Shown: positions 54,594 to 64,000, counted from the first letter of the stretch. The stretch is 64,000 bases of DNA from Sphingomonas montana (GCF_001956315.1 NZ_MOLY01000033.1:1-64000), one strand, 5' to 3'. Numbers and translations are program-made. Notes: generated by a model not told the origin, from the letters alone.

Positions 54594-55493
54594 ATGAAAA
54601 TCATGCCCATCATCGCGACGTGCATGGTCGCGATCATGTCCGCCCAGCCATCGGCGGCGGCCGGGGCGGCCGGGGCGGCCGGGGCGGCCGACGTGGCGCG
54701 GACGATCGTTCGCAAGGGCGCGGTCCAGATCGAGGTTCTGGAGCAGGGTGCCGGACGCGCGATCGTCATCCTGCCCTCGCTGGGGCGGTCGGCGGAGGAT
54801 TATGACAGCGTCGCCCGCTATCTCGCGGCGGACGGCTACCGGGTCATCCGGCCCGAACCGCGCGGTATCAAGGCCAGCAAGGGGCCGATGACGGGCCTGA
54901 CGCTGCATGACTTCGCGGCGGACGTCGCGATGGTCATGGACGATCGGAAGACCGGCCCCGCGATCATCGTGGGGCATGCCTGGGGCAGCCAGCCGGCGCG
55001 CATGCTGGCCGTCGACCGGCCCGATCTGGTGCGCGGCATCGTGATGGCGGCGGCATCGGTCGGCAAGGTTCCGCCCGGATCGACCGAGAAACCCTATGGC
55101 CGGCTTCGCGAAGCCATCGACGGTTCGGGCAATATGGCGCTGCCGCGCGAACAGCGGCTGACCTATCTGCGGCAGGCGTTCTTCGCACCGGGCAACGATC
55201 CGCGACCATGGCTGACCGGCTGGTATCATGCGACGCACGATGCACAGGCGCACGCCCGCATCATCACGCCGATCGACAGCTATTATTCCGGTGGAAAGAC
55301 GGTGCCGATCCTCGACCTGCAGGGTGAACATGACGCGGTGGTCGTCAAGAACGTCCTCCAGGCACTGATCCCCGACCGCGTCGAGACGCGGGTGATCGCC
55401 GGCAGCGGCCATGCCATGGCGCCGGAGAAACCCCGCGAAATGGCCGAGGCGATCGCCGCCTTTGCCAAACGGGTCTATGCACGCGCGCGTTGA
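54594..55493 (+). CDS. secreted alpha/beta-hydrolase-fold protein with GHAWG elbow (copy 2)
   Basis: 299 residues, a paralogue of the protein at 49442: same layout, with ILPSLGRSAEDY, YRVIRPEPRGI, elbow VGHAWGS (127-133) and His273 in GSGHAMAPE. Again Ala (129) replaces the nucleophile. Signal peptide to about 33; its end carries three 9-base tandem repeats (CCGGGGCGG from 54661) that encode a Gly-Ala-Ala run. CAGGAGAG precedes the ATG. Two copies flanking the CoA-transferase/thiolase genes imply a defined role in the pathway, probably on an extracytoplasmic substrate. Confidence 0.88.
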   Translation: MKIMPIIATCMVAIMSAQPSAAAGAAGAAGAADVARTIVRKGAVQIEVLEQGAGRAIVILPSLGRSAEDYDSVARYLAADGYRVIRPEPRGIKASKGPMTGLTLHDFAADVAMVMDDRKTGPAIIVGHAWGSQPARMLAVDRPDLVRGIVMAAASVGKVPPGSTEKPYGRLREAIDGSGNMALPREQRLTYLRQAFFAPGNDPRPWLTGWYHATHDAQAHARIITPIDSYYSGGKTVPILDLQGEHDAVVVKNVLQALIPDRVETRVIAGSGHAMAPEKPREMAEAIAAFAKRVYARAR

Positions 55494-55577
55494 CGCCGGC
55501 CCGGTCCTGTGGCCGGATCGTGGGGCGGGGTCGCGCCGGACGGCACGACCCCATTCTGGAAGAGGAAAGTTCGGATC

Positions 55578-56264
55578 ATGAGGATGTTGTTGCCGGTGGC
55601 TGCGTTTGCCGCGTTCGCCGTCGCCAGTCCGGCACAGGCGCAGGAACTGGGCGACAGGCCGGTCCGCATCACCCTTCCCGGCATCGGTTTCACGCGGTCG
55701 CTGAACGGTGCCGCGGACAACGCCGTTTCGTCTGGCGGGGCGCTGACCCTGCGGAGCGACGCCAAGCGCGACAATTTCCGCGATCCGGACGGCAAGCTGT
55801 CGAACAATACGGCACCCGTCCTGCTGGCCGGAGTCGACAACCGCCGGCCGTTCACGCTGACCGCCCGGCTGACGCCGCAGTTCAACGCTACCTATGATGC
55901 GGGAACGCTGTATGTCTGGGTCCGCGACGATCTCTGGTTGAAGCTGGCGATGGAACGGGACGAGCGGGGCAAGACCCGGATCGTCTCCGTCCGGACCGAT
56001 GGCACGTCGGACGACAACAACCATGACGTCGTGACGGCGAAATCGGTCATGATGAAGATCTCGTCGGATACCAAGACGGTCGGGCTCTATTACTCGATCG
56101 ATGGCCGGAGCTGGCAACTCGTCCGGTTGTTCAAGAACGGCTATCCCGACAAGATCTGGCTGGGCATCAGCACGCAGTCGCCGCTGGGGAAGGGCACGAC
56201 TACGAAATTCGAGGCCCTGTCGCTGACGCAGAAGAGCATCGCGGACTTCAGACTGGGGCAGTGA
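55578..56264 (+). CDS. exported DUF1349-like protein
   Basis: 228 residues from the ATG at 55578 (GAGGAAA upstream), with a signal peptide ending near AQA-QE (about 22). The mature part is a beta-sandwich of the concanavalin-like DUF1349 type: FTLTARLTPQFNATYDAGTLYVWVRDDLWLKLAMERDERG, SVRTDGTSDDNNHD and YYSIDGRSWQLVRLF. Such domains are found alone or attached to carbohydrate-active enzymes. It is the last gene of the catabolic cluster. Its role may be binding of a substrate or glycan; not recognised in more detail. Confidence 0.85.
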   Translation: MRMLLPVAAFAAFAVASPAQAQELGDRPVRITLPGIGFTRSLNGAADNAVSSGGALTLRSDAKRDNFRDPDGKLSNNTAPVLLAGVDNRRPFTLTARLTPQFNATYDAGTLYVWVRDDLWLKLAMERDERGKTRIVSVRTDGTSDDNNHDVVTAKSVMMKISSDTKTVGLYYSIDGRSWQLVRLFKNGYPDKIWLGISTQSPLGKGTTTKFEALSLTQKSIADFRLGQ

Positions 56265-56311
56265 TCGTTCGGCGGGGCGGAAGCGCACGCGCCCAGCGGC
56301 CGCCCCCCGCG

Positions 56312-56827
56312 TCAGTCCGCGGAGCCGGGCGGTATCGGCCGGACCATGTAGCGCGCGGCGTCGCCGTAGGCGGCGACCTTGCCCGCCAGGTCCGGCTGAT
56401 CGTCCTCGGCGAAACCCATCCCGTGCCAGAAACGCGCGGCGCCCTCGACCGCGATCAGTTCGGCGGACGTCATGCCGTGCCGGGACGCCAGCGCCATGAC
56501 ATGGTCGACGAGCCGACGGGCCAGACCCGTGCCCCGCGCGAACCCGGCGACGGCCAGGTCATGGATGAAGAGCGTTCCGTCCGTCGCGACGTTCGGGTCC
56601 AGTGTCGTGCCGATCGCGGGCGGCGACCGGGTGACCCAGGAATGCGCCAGGACATAGCCGGCCAGCCGCCCGGACTGCACGGCGGCGAGCGAATGGTTGG
56701 GTGAGAATGCGATGCGACTGGCGAACGCCGCATCGTCCTCGATCAGGAACGAGGGGTAGCTCGCCGTCTGGATCACCAGCGCCGCCGCGATGTCGGTGTC
56801 GGCCAGTGGCCGTATCTCGATCGTCAT
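56312..56827 (-). CDS. GNAT-family N-acetyltransferase
   Basis: 171 residues. The GNAT core shows as IHDLAVAGFARGTGLARRLVDHVMALA (acetyl-CoA loop R-G-T-G-L-A), followed by LIAVEGAARFWHGMGFAED, the usual last strand and helix. The N-terminus begins MTIEIRPLADTDIAAALVIQ, as in RimI-like members. Acceptor unknown. It is convergent with the DUF1349-like gene and stands apart from the oxidase operon, which is 91 bases away on the same strand. Confidence 0.92.
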   Translation of the reverse strand: MTIEIRPLADTDIAAALVIQTASYPSFLIEDDAAFASRIAFSPNHSLAAVQSGRLAGYVLAHSWVTRSPPAIGTTLDPNVATDGTLFIHDLAVAGFARGTGLARRLVDHVMALASRHGMTSAELIAVEGAARFWHGMGFAEDDQPDLAGKVAAYGDAARYMVRPIPPGSAD

Positions 56828-56917
56828 ACCGAACGCTATGGGATCGACCGGCGGAGGGCAACGCGTCTTCCCGCTCGAACCCGGATCATGGATAAGCGAT
56901 CCTGGGGCCGCCCGCGA

Positions 56918-57040
56918 TCAGGGGTGGATCCAGAACCGGATGACCTGCGCGACCAGCCCCACGGCCAGCACGCTGAGCAGCCAGATCGCCGCCATCCAGC
57001 CGAGGCGTTTCCACAGCGGGCGGGGTTGGAGATCGGCCAT
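56918..57040 (-). CDS. small bd-oxidase-associated membrane protein (DUF2474, CydX-like)
   Basis: 40 residues with a single membrane helix (WMAAIWLLSVLAVGLVAQVIRF) and the preceding PLWKRLGW motif typical of DUF2474 proteins of CioAB operons. Its ATG overlaps the cydB stop (TGATG), so it is translated with CydB. CydX-type small subunits stabilise the heme groups of bd oxidases. Small size makes it easy to miss; family match and coupling make it convincing. Confidence 0.88.
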   Translation of the reverse strand: MADLQPRPLWKRLGWMAAIWLLSVLAVGLVAQVIRFWIHP

Positions 57041-58047
57041 CAATGATATCCTTCCACACCGGCCTTGCCGCGAAAGACCCAGTAGGCCCAACCCGTATAG
57101 CCGAGGATCAACGGTATGATGACGACGGTGCCGACCAGCATGAACATCTGGCTCTTTCCCGGTGCCGCGGCCTGCCAGATCGTGACCGCGCGCGGGACGA
57201 CATAGGGAAACATGCTGATCCCCAGACCGACGAACCCGAGCGCGAACAACAGGAGCGTGATGAGAAACGGCAAACGCTCGCTGCCGCGCTTCAGGCTCCA
57301 GAAGAATCCGGCCGCGGCGAGGACCACCAGAAGCGGCACCTGCGCCGTCAGCAGCACGCCGGGCATTTCGAACCAGCGATGCCAGTAGTCGAAGGACAGG
57401 AACGGCGTCGCCGCGCTGACCGCGGCCATCGCCATGAACGTCGCGATGCCGAGCCAGAAGGAAAGCCGGCGCGCGTGCTGCTGCGCCTGCCCGTCGGTCT
57501 TGCCGATCAGCCAGCTGGCACCGAGCAGGGCATAGCCGATCAGCAGCGACACGCCGGTCAGCACGCTGAACGGTGTGAGCCAGTCCAGCCAGCCGCCGGC
57601 ATAGGCCCGGTTCTCGACATGGATGCCCTGTAGCACCGCGCCCAGCAGCATACCCTGCGCCAAAGTGGCGACGACCGATCCGAGCGTGAACGCCGCATCC
57701 CACAAGGCGCGGTGGCGGGGATCGCGCCAGCGATATTCGAACGCGACGCCCCGGAAGACGAGGCCGAGCAGCATCGCGATGACCAGCGGGTAGGTGGCCG
57801 GCAGGATGATGGCATAGGCCAGCGGGAACGCCGCCATCAGGCCGCCGCCGCCCAGCACAAGCCAGGTCTCGTTGCCGTCCCAGACGGGCGCGATCGAGTT
57901 CATGGCCTGATCGCGCTCGTCGCCGACCGCGAAGCTAGGGAACAGGATGCCGATGCCCAGATCGAAGCCGTCCATCACGACATAGGCGAAGATCGCGAAG
58001 GCGAGGATGAACGCCCAGATCGTGGCGAGGTCATAGTTGTAGTGCAT
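57040..58047 (-). CDS. cydB: cytochrome bd-type quinol oxidase subunit II
   Basis: 335 residues with about eight membrane helices. Family features are the start YDLATIWAFILAFAIFAYVVMDGFDLGIGIL, PVWDGNETWLVLGGGGLMAAFPLAYA, and the later YPYVVPR-like FPYVVPRAVTIWQAAA. Subunit II holds the structural half of the quinol oxidase in the inner membrane. It follows cydA by five bases. The length and helices agree with CioB of cyanide-insensitive oxidases. Confidence 0.97.
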   Translation of the reverse strand: MHYNYDLATIWAFILAFAIFAYVVMDGFDLGIGILFPSFAVGDERDQAMNSIAPVWDGNETWLVLGGGGLMAAFPLAYAIILPATYPLVIAMLLGLVFRGVAFEYRWRDPRHRALWDAAFTLGSVVATLAQGMLLGAVLQGIHVENRAYAGGWLDWLTPFSVLTGVSLLIGYALLGASWLIGKTDGQAQQHARRLSFWLGIATFMAMAAVSAATPFLSFDYWHRWFEMPGVLLTAQVPLLVVLAAAGFFWSLKRGSERLPFLITLLLFALGFVGLGISMFPYVVPRAVTIWQAAAPGKSQMFMLVGTVVIIPLILGYTGWAYWVFRGKAGVEGYH

Positions 58048-58052
58048 GGTTC

Positions 58053-59450
<1,398 letters not shown>

Positions 59451-59498
59451 GGGCAGCCTCGGATCAGGAAAAGTCGACCCGTCCGCTGGACCCCGTCG

Positions 59499-59554
59499 AC
59501 ATATTGCATGGCATGTTGGCTCCATACATTCGACGCAAAGGCCATGCAATATGT
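59499..59554. promoter_or_regulatory. operator region in front of cydA
   Basis: ACATATTGCATGGC (59499-59512) and GCCATGCAATATGT (59541-59554) are exact 14-base inverse repeats. Between them lies CCATACAT (59522-59529). TTGCATGG (59504-59511) with CCATACAT, 10 bases apart, matches the site in front of the MocR gene. The region lies 50-105 bases upstream of cydA, where a promoter must be. It is the likely binding place of the MocR regulator encoded just upstream. Confidence 0.7.
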
Positions 59555-59569
59555 TTCGTATGCTGCGGA

Positions 59570-60949
59570 TCAGACGATCGGGGCGTTCCGCCGTGCGTCC
59601 TGAACCACCAGCGCATCGAGCAGCCGCAATGTCCGGCCAAGCCGTTCGCGCGAGAGGCCGCCGCCGATCGACACCCGCAAGGCGGGGGCGGCATCGCGGC
59701 CGACCGCAAAGGCGTCGGACGGAACCACCGACAGCCCGGCCGGACGCAGCGCGTTGACGATGTCGGCGGGCGACGCGCTGTCGGCCAGCGGCATCCAGAG
59801 ATGATAGCCGTCCGGCTGGGCGGAGAAGGGCACGTCGGCCAGGATGACCGCGGCCAGCTGCTGGCGGGCGATCGATTCTTCGCGCACCTCGGCAACGAGC
59901 CGTTCGAAGCTGCCGTCGCGCAGCCACAGCGTCGTCAGCGCGGCATTGAGCGGTGGCGCCATGATGGCGGTTTCGTGAATGTCGGAGGCCAGCCGCCAGG
60001 CCTGGCGGACCGACGGCGCGCGCAGCCAGGCGACCCGCAGGCCCGGAGATATGATCTTCGACATGGTGGCGACGTGCCAGGTGTGGTCGGGCGCGAAGCA
60101 GGCGAGCGACGGCAGCGGTTCGGCCGCCAGTTGACCATATGCGTCGTCCTCGATGATCGTGAGGCCATGTTTGACGGCGATCGCGGCGATGGCGCGTCTG
60201 CGGGCCAGTCCCATGGTCGCCGTCGTCGGATTGTCGTTGTCCGGCACGATGTAGAGCGCCTTCGCACCGGCCTGCGCCGCGGTTTCGAGCGCGTCCGGGA
60301 GGATCCCCTCCGCGTCCGTGCGCACGGGTTTCAGGATGAGGGCGTAGCGCCGGGCAAGGCCGATGAAGCCGGGATAGACATAGGCGGGCGTGCAGATCAC
60401 GTCGCCCGGTTGCAGCGCGGCGCTGACGATGGCGTGGAGGGCGTTCTGGCTGCCGCTGGTGATCAGCACCATCTCGTCGGATGCCTCCATGCCGCGTGCC
60501 CGCAACGCGGCGGCGGCGGCGGCACGGTCGGCCGGTGCCCCGCCGCTCGGCTGATATTGCATCGCGCCGATCCCGCCCGGGCGATCGAGCAGGGCCGTGA
60601 CGCCGGCGGCGTAGGACGGCGCGAACGATCCACCCGCAGGCTCCGGCGGAAGGTTCATGCCCGTGTCGAGCCGCAGTTCCTCCGGGGCGTCCGGCGTTGT
60701 CGCTCCCCGTTCGCTGACGAAGCTTCCACGCCGACCGCCACCCTCCATCAGGCCGCGACGGCGCACGTCGTTATAGGCCTTCGTCACGGTCGTCAGGTCG
60801 ATGCCCAGCCGTTCCGCCAGCACGCGTTGCGGCGGGAGGCGGTCGCCGGGGCGCAACACGCCGCGTTCGATGTCCCGGACGAGCGCGCCGGCAATGGCGA
60901 CATATTTAGGGCCGGTGCCCTCGGCAAGATCCGGCATCCAGTCGTGCAT
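59570..60949 (-). CDS. MocR/GntR-family regulator with aminotransferase domain
   Basis: 459 residues from the ATG at 60949 with AAGG upstream. The GntR winged helix (about 12-75, GALVRDIERGVLRPGDRLPPQRVLAERLGIDLTTVTKAYNDVRRRGLME) is followed by a class I aminotransferase-like domain (about 95-450) with the pyridoxal-phosphate lysine in TMSKIISPGLRVAWL and the aspartate region in VPDNDNPT. MocR proteins sense PLP-linked amines or PLP itself and bind repeated operators. Its own promoter and that of cydA carry the same inverted repeat. It is divergent from the DUF983-hemA genes. Effector unknown; a link with heme or ALA metabolism is suggested by context. Confidence 0.95.
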   Translation of the reverse strand: MHDWMPDLAEGTGPKYVAIAGALVRDIERGVLRPGDRLPPQRVLAERLGIDLTTVTKAYNDVRRRGLMEGGGRRGSFVSERGATTPDAPEELRLDTGMNLPPEPAGGSFAPSYAAGVTALLDRPGGIGAMQYQPSGGAPADRAAAAAALRARGMEASDEMVLITSGSQNALHAIVSAALQPGDVICTPAYVYPGFIGLARRYALILKPVRTDAEGILPDALETAAQAGAKALYIVPDNDNPTTATMGLARRRAIAAIAVKHGLTIIEDDAYGQLAAEPLPSLACFAPDHTWHVATMSKIISPGLRVAWLRAPSVRQAWRLASDIHETAIMAPPLNAALTTLWLRDGSFERLVAEVREESIARQQLAAVILADVPFSAQPDGYHLWMPLADSASPADIVNALRPAGLSVVPSDAFAVGRDAAPALRVSIGGGLSRERLGRTLRLLDALVVQDARRNAPIV

Positions 60950-60964
60950 GGTGAAACCTTGACA

Positions 60965-60989
60965 ATGCATGGTATTGTAGGCCATACAT
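60965..60989. promoter_or_regulatory. operator in front of the MocR gene
   Basis: ATGCATGG (60965-60972), nine bases, then CCATACAT (60982-60989). The same half-sites occur upstream of cydA with a spacing of ten. The site is 16 bases before the MocR ATG and 68 bases before the DUF983 ATG, so it could control both directions. A TTGACA on the plus strand (60959-60964) adjoins it. Confidence 0.65.
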
Positions 60990-61056
60990 AATGAAACAAT
61001 ATACTTCAAGTCGTCGGGTGAGTCGTACGGCGATAGCGTGGGTCGGAGCAAGGGCA

Positions 61057-61506
61057 ATGACGGAACTGCAGAACATCGAAGTCGATGCGTGGCCTCATCT
61101 GGACCCGATGAGGACCGGGCTGCGCGGCCGGTGTCCGCGGTGCGGCAAGGGCAGCCTGTTCAGCGGTTTTCTGGCGCTGCGTCGTGACTGTCCCTGCTGT
61201 GGGCTCGACTACGCCTTCGCCGATCCGGCGGACGGCCCGGCCTTCATGGTGATCTGCTTCGGTTGCGTCCCCGCGCTGATCGTGGCGCTGTCGATCCAGA
61301 TCGCCTTCGACCCGCCGGCCTGGGTTCATCTGCTGACCAGCCTGCCCTTCATGCTGCTGACCTGCCTGGCGCCGCTGCGGCCGTTGAAGGGGTGGTTCAC
61401 CTGCGTCCAGTATCGCCACAAGGCGCGCGAAGGGCGGCTGTCGGGTGTCTGGCATCCGTACGGACCCGACAAGCCGGGGGTCGAGCAACCCGCGCATCCA
61501 TGGTGA
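61057..61506 (+). CDS. DUF983 membrane protein with zinc ribbon
   Basis: 149 residues from the ATG at 61057 (GGAGCAAGGG upstream); an in-frame ATG at 60991 would overlap the operator region. A cysteine pair set (GRCPRCGKGSLF and CPCCGLDY) forms a zinc ribbon, followed by two membrane helices (about 72-95 and 98-118) and a cytoplasmic end. DUF983 proteins are often encoded beside terminal-oxidase genes, which agrees with the nearby bd oxidase operon. Molecular role unknown. Confidence 0.9.
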   Translation: MTELQNIEVDAWPHLDPMRTGLRGRCPRCGKGSLFSGFLALRRDCPCCGLDYAFADPADGPAFMVICFGCVPALIVALSIQIAFDPPAWVHLLTSLPFMLLTCLAPLRPLKGWFTCVQYRHKAREGRLSGVWHPYGPDKPGVEQPAHPW

Positions 61507-61512
61507 CGCCCG

Positions 61513-61818
61513 ATGGATGATCTTGCCAAGGCACGCGTCGTGGCCGGGCGGCACCTGGCCGATCGCGGATATGACGCGGAAGCCCGGATCGTCCTGGCAG
61601 GGGACGGCGACGATTTCGCCGAAGTCCGGATCGCGTTGCAGATCATCGGGCGGCAGGCCGAACGCACCCTGCGGCTGGAAGCGGCGCTGGCCGTCTATGC
61701 GGCACCGGCCTTCTGGGACGATGACGGCAGCGGCGCGACCGACGCCGCGCACGATGCGGGCAGCGTGGCACGCCATGCCCTGGCGGGGACGAACCCGCCG
61801 ACCCAATCCTACGACTAA
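61513..61818 (+). CDS. hypothetical protein, 101 aa
   Basis: A soluble, acidic protein of 101 residues, helical in the middle (AEVRIALQIIGRQAERTLRLEAALAVYA). No family known to me. It lies seven bases after the DUF983 gene and 15 before hemA, so it is part of the same operon and co-expressed with 5-aminolevulinate synthase. Confidence 0.7.
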   Translation: MDDLAKARVVAGRHLADRGYDAEARIVLAGDGDDFAEVRIALQIIGRQAERTLRLEAALAVYAAPAFWDDDGSGATDAAHDAGSVARHALAGTNPPTQSYD

Positions 61819-61833
61819 CCCCGGGACACCGTC

Positions 61834-63063
61834 ATGGACACTTTTGCGCATTTCGAACGGCTGCTGGCCGAGACCCGGCTGGACGGACGCTATCGCACCT
61901 TCGTCGAACTCGAACGGATCGTCGGGTCATTTCCGAAAGCGCGCTGGCGTGGACCGAACGGCGTGTCGAAACCGGTGACCGTGTGGTGCAGTAACGACTA
62001 TCTGGGCATGGGACAGGACCCGGCGGTGCTGAGCGCGATGCACGAGGCGATCGCGACGAACGGGGCGGGTGCCGGCGGCACGCGCAACATTTCCGGCACA
62101 AACCGCCACCATGTCGCGCTGGAGACCGAACTCGCCGACCTGCACGGCAAGGAGGCCGCCCTGCTCTTCACGTCCGGCTGGATATCGAACCTCGCCAGCC
62201 TGGGAACCCTTGGACGGCTGCTACCGGGCTGCGCGATATTTTCGGATGCGCTGAACCACAATTCGATGATCGAGGGCATACGCCGTTCGGGTGCGGAGCG
62301 TTTCATCTTCGCGCATAACGACCTTGCCGACCTGGAGGTCAAGCTGCGGTCCGTCGATCCGGACCGTCCCAAGATCATCGCCTTCGAGAGCGTCTACTCG
62401 ATGGACGGCGACATCGCGCCGATCGCGGCGATCTGCGACCTGGCGGACCGCTACGGCGCGCTGACCTATCTGGACGAGGTGCATGCGGTCGGCATGTACG
62501 GACCGACGGGGGGCGGGATCGCGCAGCGCGACGGGGTTGCCGACCGCGTCACCATCATCGAAGGCACGCTTGCCAAGGCGTTCGGGGTGATGGGGGGGTA
62601 TGTCGCGGGGCCGGCGTTGCTGATCGACGTCATCCGCAGCTTTGCCGACAGTTTCATCTTCACGACGTCGCTCTGTCCGCATCTGGCGGCGGGCGCCCTC
62701 GCGGCCGTGCGGAACCTCAGAACGGATGCCGGCCTGCGCGTGCGCCAGCAGGCCAATGCCGACAGGCTGAAGACCCGGCTGCGGGAAGCCGGGTTCCGGC
62801 TCGGCGCGACGGAAAGTCATATCGTGCCGGTCCTGATCGGGGACGCGCATCTCTGCCGACAGACAAGCGCCCTGCTGCTCGATCGTCACGCCATCTACGT
62901 CCAGCCTATCAACTATCCGACGGTGGCGGTCGGACAGGAGCGGCTGCGGATCACGCCGACGCCGGCGCATGGGGACGCCGATATCGACGCGCTGGTCGCA
63001 GCGCTGGTCGATGCACGGCGCGAACTGGGCTGGGATGCCGCCGACTTGCGCGCTGCGGCCTGA
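61834..63063 (+). CDS. hemA: 5-aminolevulinate synthase
   Basis: 409 residues, the length of C4-pathway ALA synthase. Motifs: [10 protein letters not shown] (near 51-60), [17 protein letters not shown], the [11 protein letters not shown] segment with the PLP-binding Asp, and the Schiff-base lysine in [14 protein letters not shown] (about 245). It condenses glycine and succinyl-CoA to ALA with PLP, the first step of heme synthesis in alphaproteobacteria. Next to bd oxidase genes and a PLP-fold MocR regulator it may supply extra heme under the same control. Confidence 0.96.
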   Translation: MDTFAHFERLLAETRLDGRYRTFVELERIVGSFPKARWRGPNGVSKPVTVWCSNDYLGMGQDPAVLSAMHEAIATNGAGAGGTRNISGTNRHHVALETELADLHGKEAALLFTSGWISNLASLGTLGRLLPGCAIFSDALNHNSMIEGIRRSGAERFIFAHNDLADLEVKLRSVDPDRPKIIAFESVYSMDGDIAPIAAICDLADRYGALTYLDEVHAVGMYGPTGGGIAQRDGVADRVTIIEGTLAKAFGVMGGYVAGPALLIDVIRSFADSFIFTTSLCPHLAAGALAAVRNLRTDAGLRVRQQANADRLKTRLREAGFRLGATESHIVPVLIGDAHLCRQTSALLLDRHAIYVQPINYPTVAVGQERLRITPTPAHGDADIDALVAALVDARRELGWDAADLRAAA

Positions 63064-63065
63064 CG

Positions 63066-64000
63066 ATGACGAACGCGTGCCAACCGAACGATGTCGACGG
63101 TCACGACCTTATTCGCGCTGCCGCCGGGCTGACGCGCGACCTGAACCGTGCCAATCCTGTCATCTTCTGGACCGACCTGCTTGCCTCGGTGCTGCTTGGC
63201 TACGGCGCGCTCGCGCTGGCCTGCATGACCGGCGGGTCGGTCCGGCTGGTGGCCGGGGCGGTGGCGGTGCTGGCGCTCTACCGTGCCGAAAGCTTCATCC
63301 ATGAGCTGACCCATCTGAAGCCGACCACCGTGCGCGGTTTTCGGACGGCGTGGAATGTCCTTGTCGGCATTCCGATGATGGTGCCGTCCTTCCTTTATGA
63401 AGGCGTGCACAATCTCCATCATGCGCGGACCCGCTATGGGACCGCGCAGGACCCGGAATATCTCCCCCTGGCCGGCATGTCGCGGTGGGCGTTGCCGCCA
63501 TTCGTGCTACTGTCGCTCCTCACGCCGCTGCTGCTGCTCGTGCGCTTCGCCGTGCTGGCGCCGCTGTCGCTGTATGCCGCACCGGTGCGGAGGATCGTGG
63601 TCGAACGGTGGTCGGCGCTCACCATCAATCCCGCCTTTCGCAGGCGGCCGCCGGACGGGGCCTTTCGTCGCCGCTGGCTGATCCAGGAGTCTGCGACAAG
63701 CCTGTGGGCGATCGCGACAGTCGGGCTGACGATCGCAGGCTGGATACCGGTCCGGGTGGCGCTGACCTGCCTCGCCACCGTTTCGGTGATCGCCTGCCTG
63801 AACCAGGTGCGAACCCTGGCCGCGCATCTTTGGGAAGGGGATGGAACGCCGTTCGACGTGACGGCGCAATATCTCGACAGCGTCAACGTGCCGCCACCGG
63901 CGCTTCTGCCGATGCTGTGGGCGCCGGTGGGGCTGCGCTATCATGCACTCCACCACCTGCTGCCGGGCATTCCCTATCATGCACTCGGCGAGGCGCATCG
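63066..64000 (+). CDS. fatty-acid desaturase, 3' end outside the window
   Basis: The frame is open from the ATG at 63066, two bases after the hemA stop, to the window edge (311 codons). Two membrane-helix pairs are visible. The three histidine boxes of membrane di-iron desaturases are HELTH (79-83), HNLHH (115-119) and HALHH (293-297). Such enzymes act on acyl chains at the inner membrane; membership in a beta-carotene or sphingolipid subgroup cannot be decided. Coupled in an operon with hemA, which is an uncommon neighbour. Confidence 0.88.
   Translation, partial: MTNACQPNDVDGHDLIRAAAGLTRDLNRANPVIFWTDLLASVLLGYGALALACMTGGSVRLVAGAVAVLALYRAESFIHELTHLKPTTVRGFRTAWNVLVGIPMMVPSFLYEGVHNLHHARTRYGTAQDPEYLPLAGMSRWALPPFVLLSLLTPLLLLVRFAVLAPLSLYAAPVRRIVVERWSALTINPAFRRRPPDGAFRRRWLIQESATSLWAIATVGLTIAGWIPVRVALTCLATVSVIACLNQVRTLAAHLWEGDGTPFDVTAQYLDSVNVPPPALLPMLWAPVGLRYHALHHLLPGIPYHALGEAH

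Noticed and set aside
56272-56310. Terminator-like GC hairpin between the DUF1349-like and GNAT genes
   Set aside because: Arms GCGGGGCGG and CCGCCCCCCGC need two bulged bases and have no T run; too weak to list as a feature.

Overview
The window reads as chromosomal DNA of a GC-rich alphaproteobacterium, most likely a sphingomonad. The grounds are a YacG gene next to an RNase E/G-family gene and a tRNA-Phe, a C4-pathway 5-aminolevulinate synthase, a CioAB-type bd oxidase with a DUF2474 subunit, TonB receptors, and a type VI secretion system (T6SS) of the Agrobacterium imp type. I see no transposase, integrase or CRISPR array. All functional names come from reading the translated sequence; no database search was run.

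Layout. 1-2059: end of an RNase E/G-like gene, yacG, tRNA-Phe(GAA), a mostly empty stretch, then two very small genes. 2223-27768 (minus strand): one long T6SS locus in transcription order tssA, tssB, tssC, a second tssC-like gene, tagJ, tssE, tssF, tssG, clpV (tssH), hcp, vgrG, a small lipoprotein, fha, tssK, tssL (with OmpA domain), tssM, tagF, a PP2C phosphatase and an unknown protein. 27891-34003: the divergent T6SS-type Ser/Thr kinase, a LysM lipoprotein, and a LysM-lysozyme-transpeptidase-like protein followed by two exported proteins. 34366-42796: an ABC exporter with two DUF3526-type permeases, divergent from two overlapping TonB-dependent receptor genes. 42880-56264: a LysR regulator and a co-directional catabolic cluster (dicarboxylate transporter, CMD-like protein, SDR, LigI-like amidohydrolase, SMP-30 lactonase, periplasmic binding protein, two secreted alpha/beta-hydrolase-fold proteins, porin, 3-oxoacid CoA-transferase A and B, thiolase, DUF1349-like protein). 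56312-61005: a GNAT gene, then the bd oxidase operon and a MocR/GntR regulator. 61057-64000: DUF983 protein, an unknown protein, hemA, and a fatty-acid desaturase cut by the window edge.

How the parts work together. The T6SS has sheath, baseplate, membrane complex, disassembly ATPase and tube/spike genes, together with a kinase/phosphatase/FHA switch. TssL carries two D-R-T-x-I motifs and the kinase ends in a similar D-H-T-L-V motif, which fits phosphothreonine/FHA control. The VgrG carries a C-terminal HExxH domain, and a lipoprotein gene overlaps its 3' end, so a metallopeptidase effector/immunity pair is the best guess. A second candidate cell-wall-attacking protein with two exported partners lies just outside the kinase gene. 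In the oxidase region, two promoters (cydAB and the MocR gene) share the same inverted-repeat operator, and the MocR operator lies in the gap in front of the DUF983-hemA genes, which suggests coordinated control of heme supply and oxidase. The catabolic cluster funnels to succinyl-CoA and acetyl-CoA through PcaIJ/PcaF-like enzymes, but its starting substrate is not evident.
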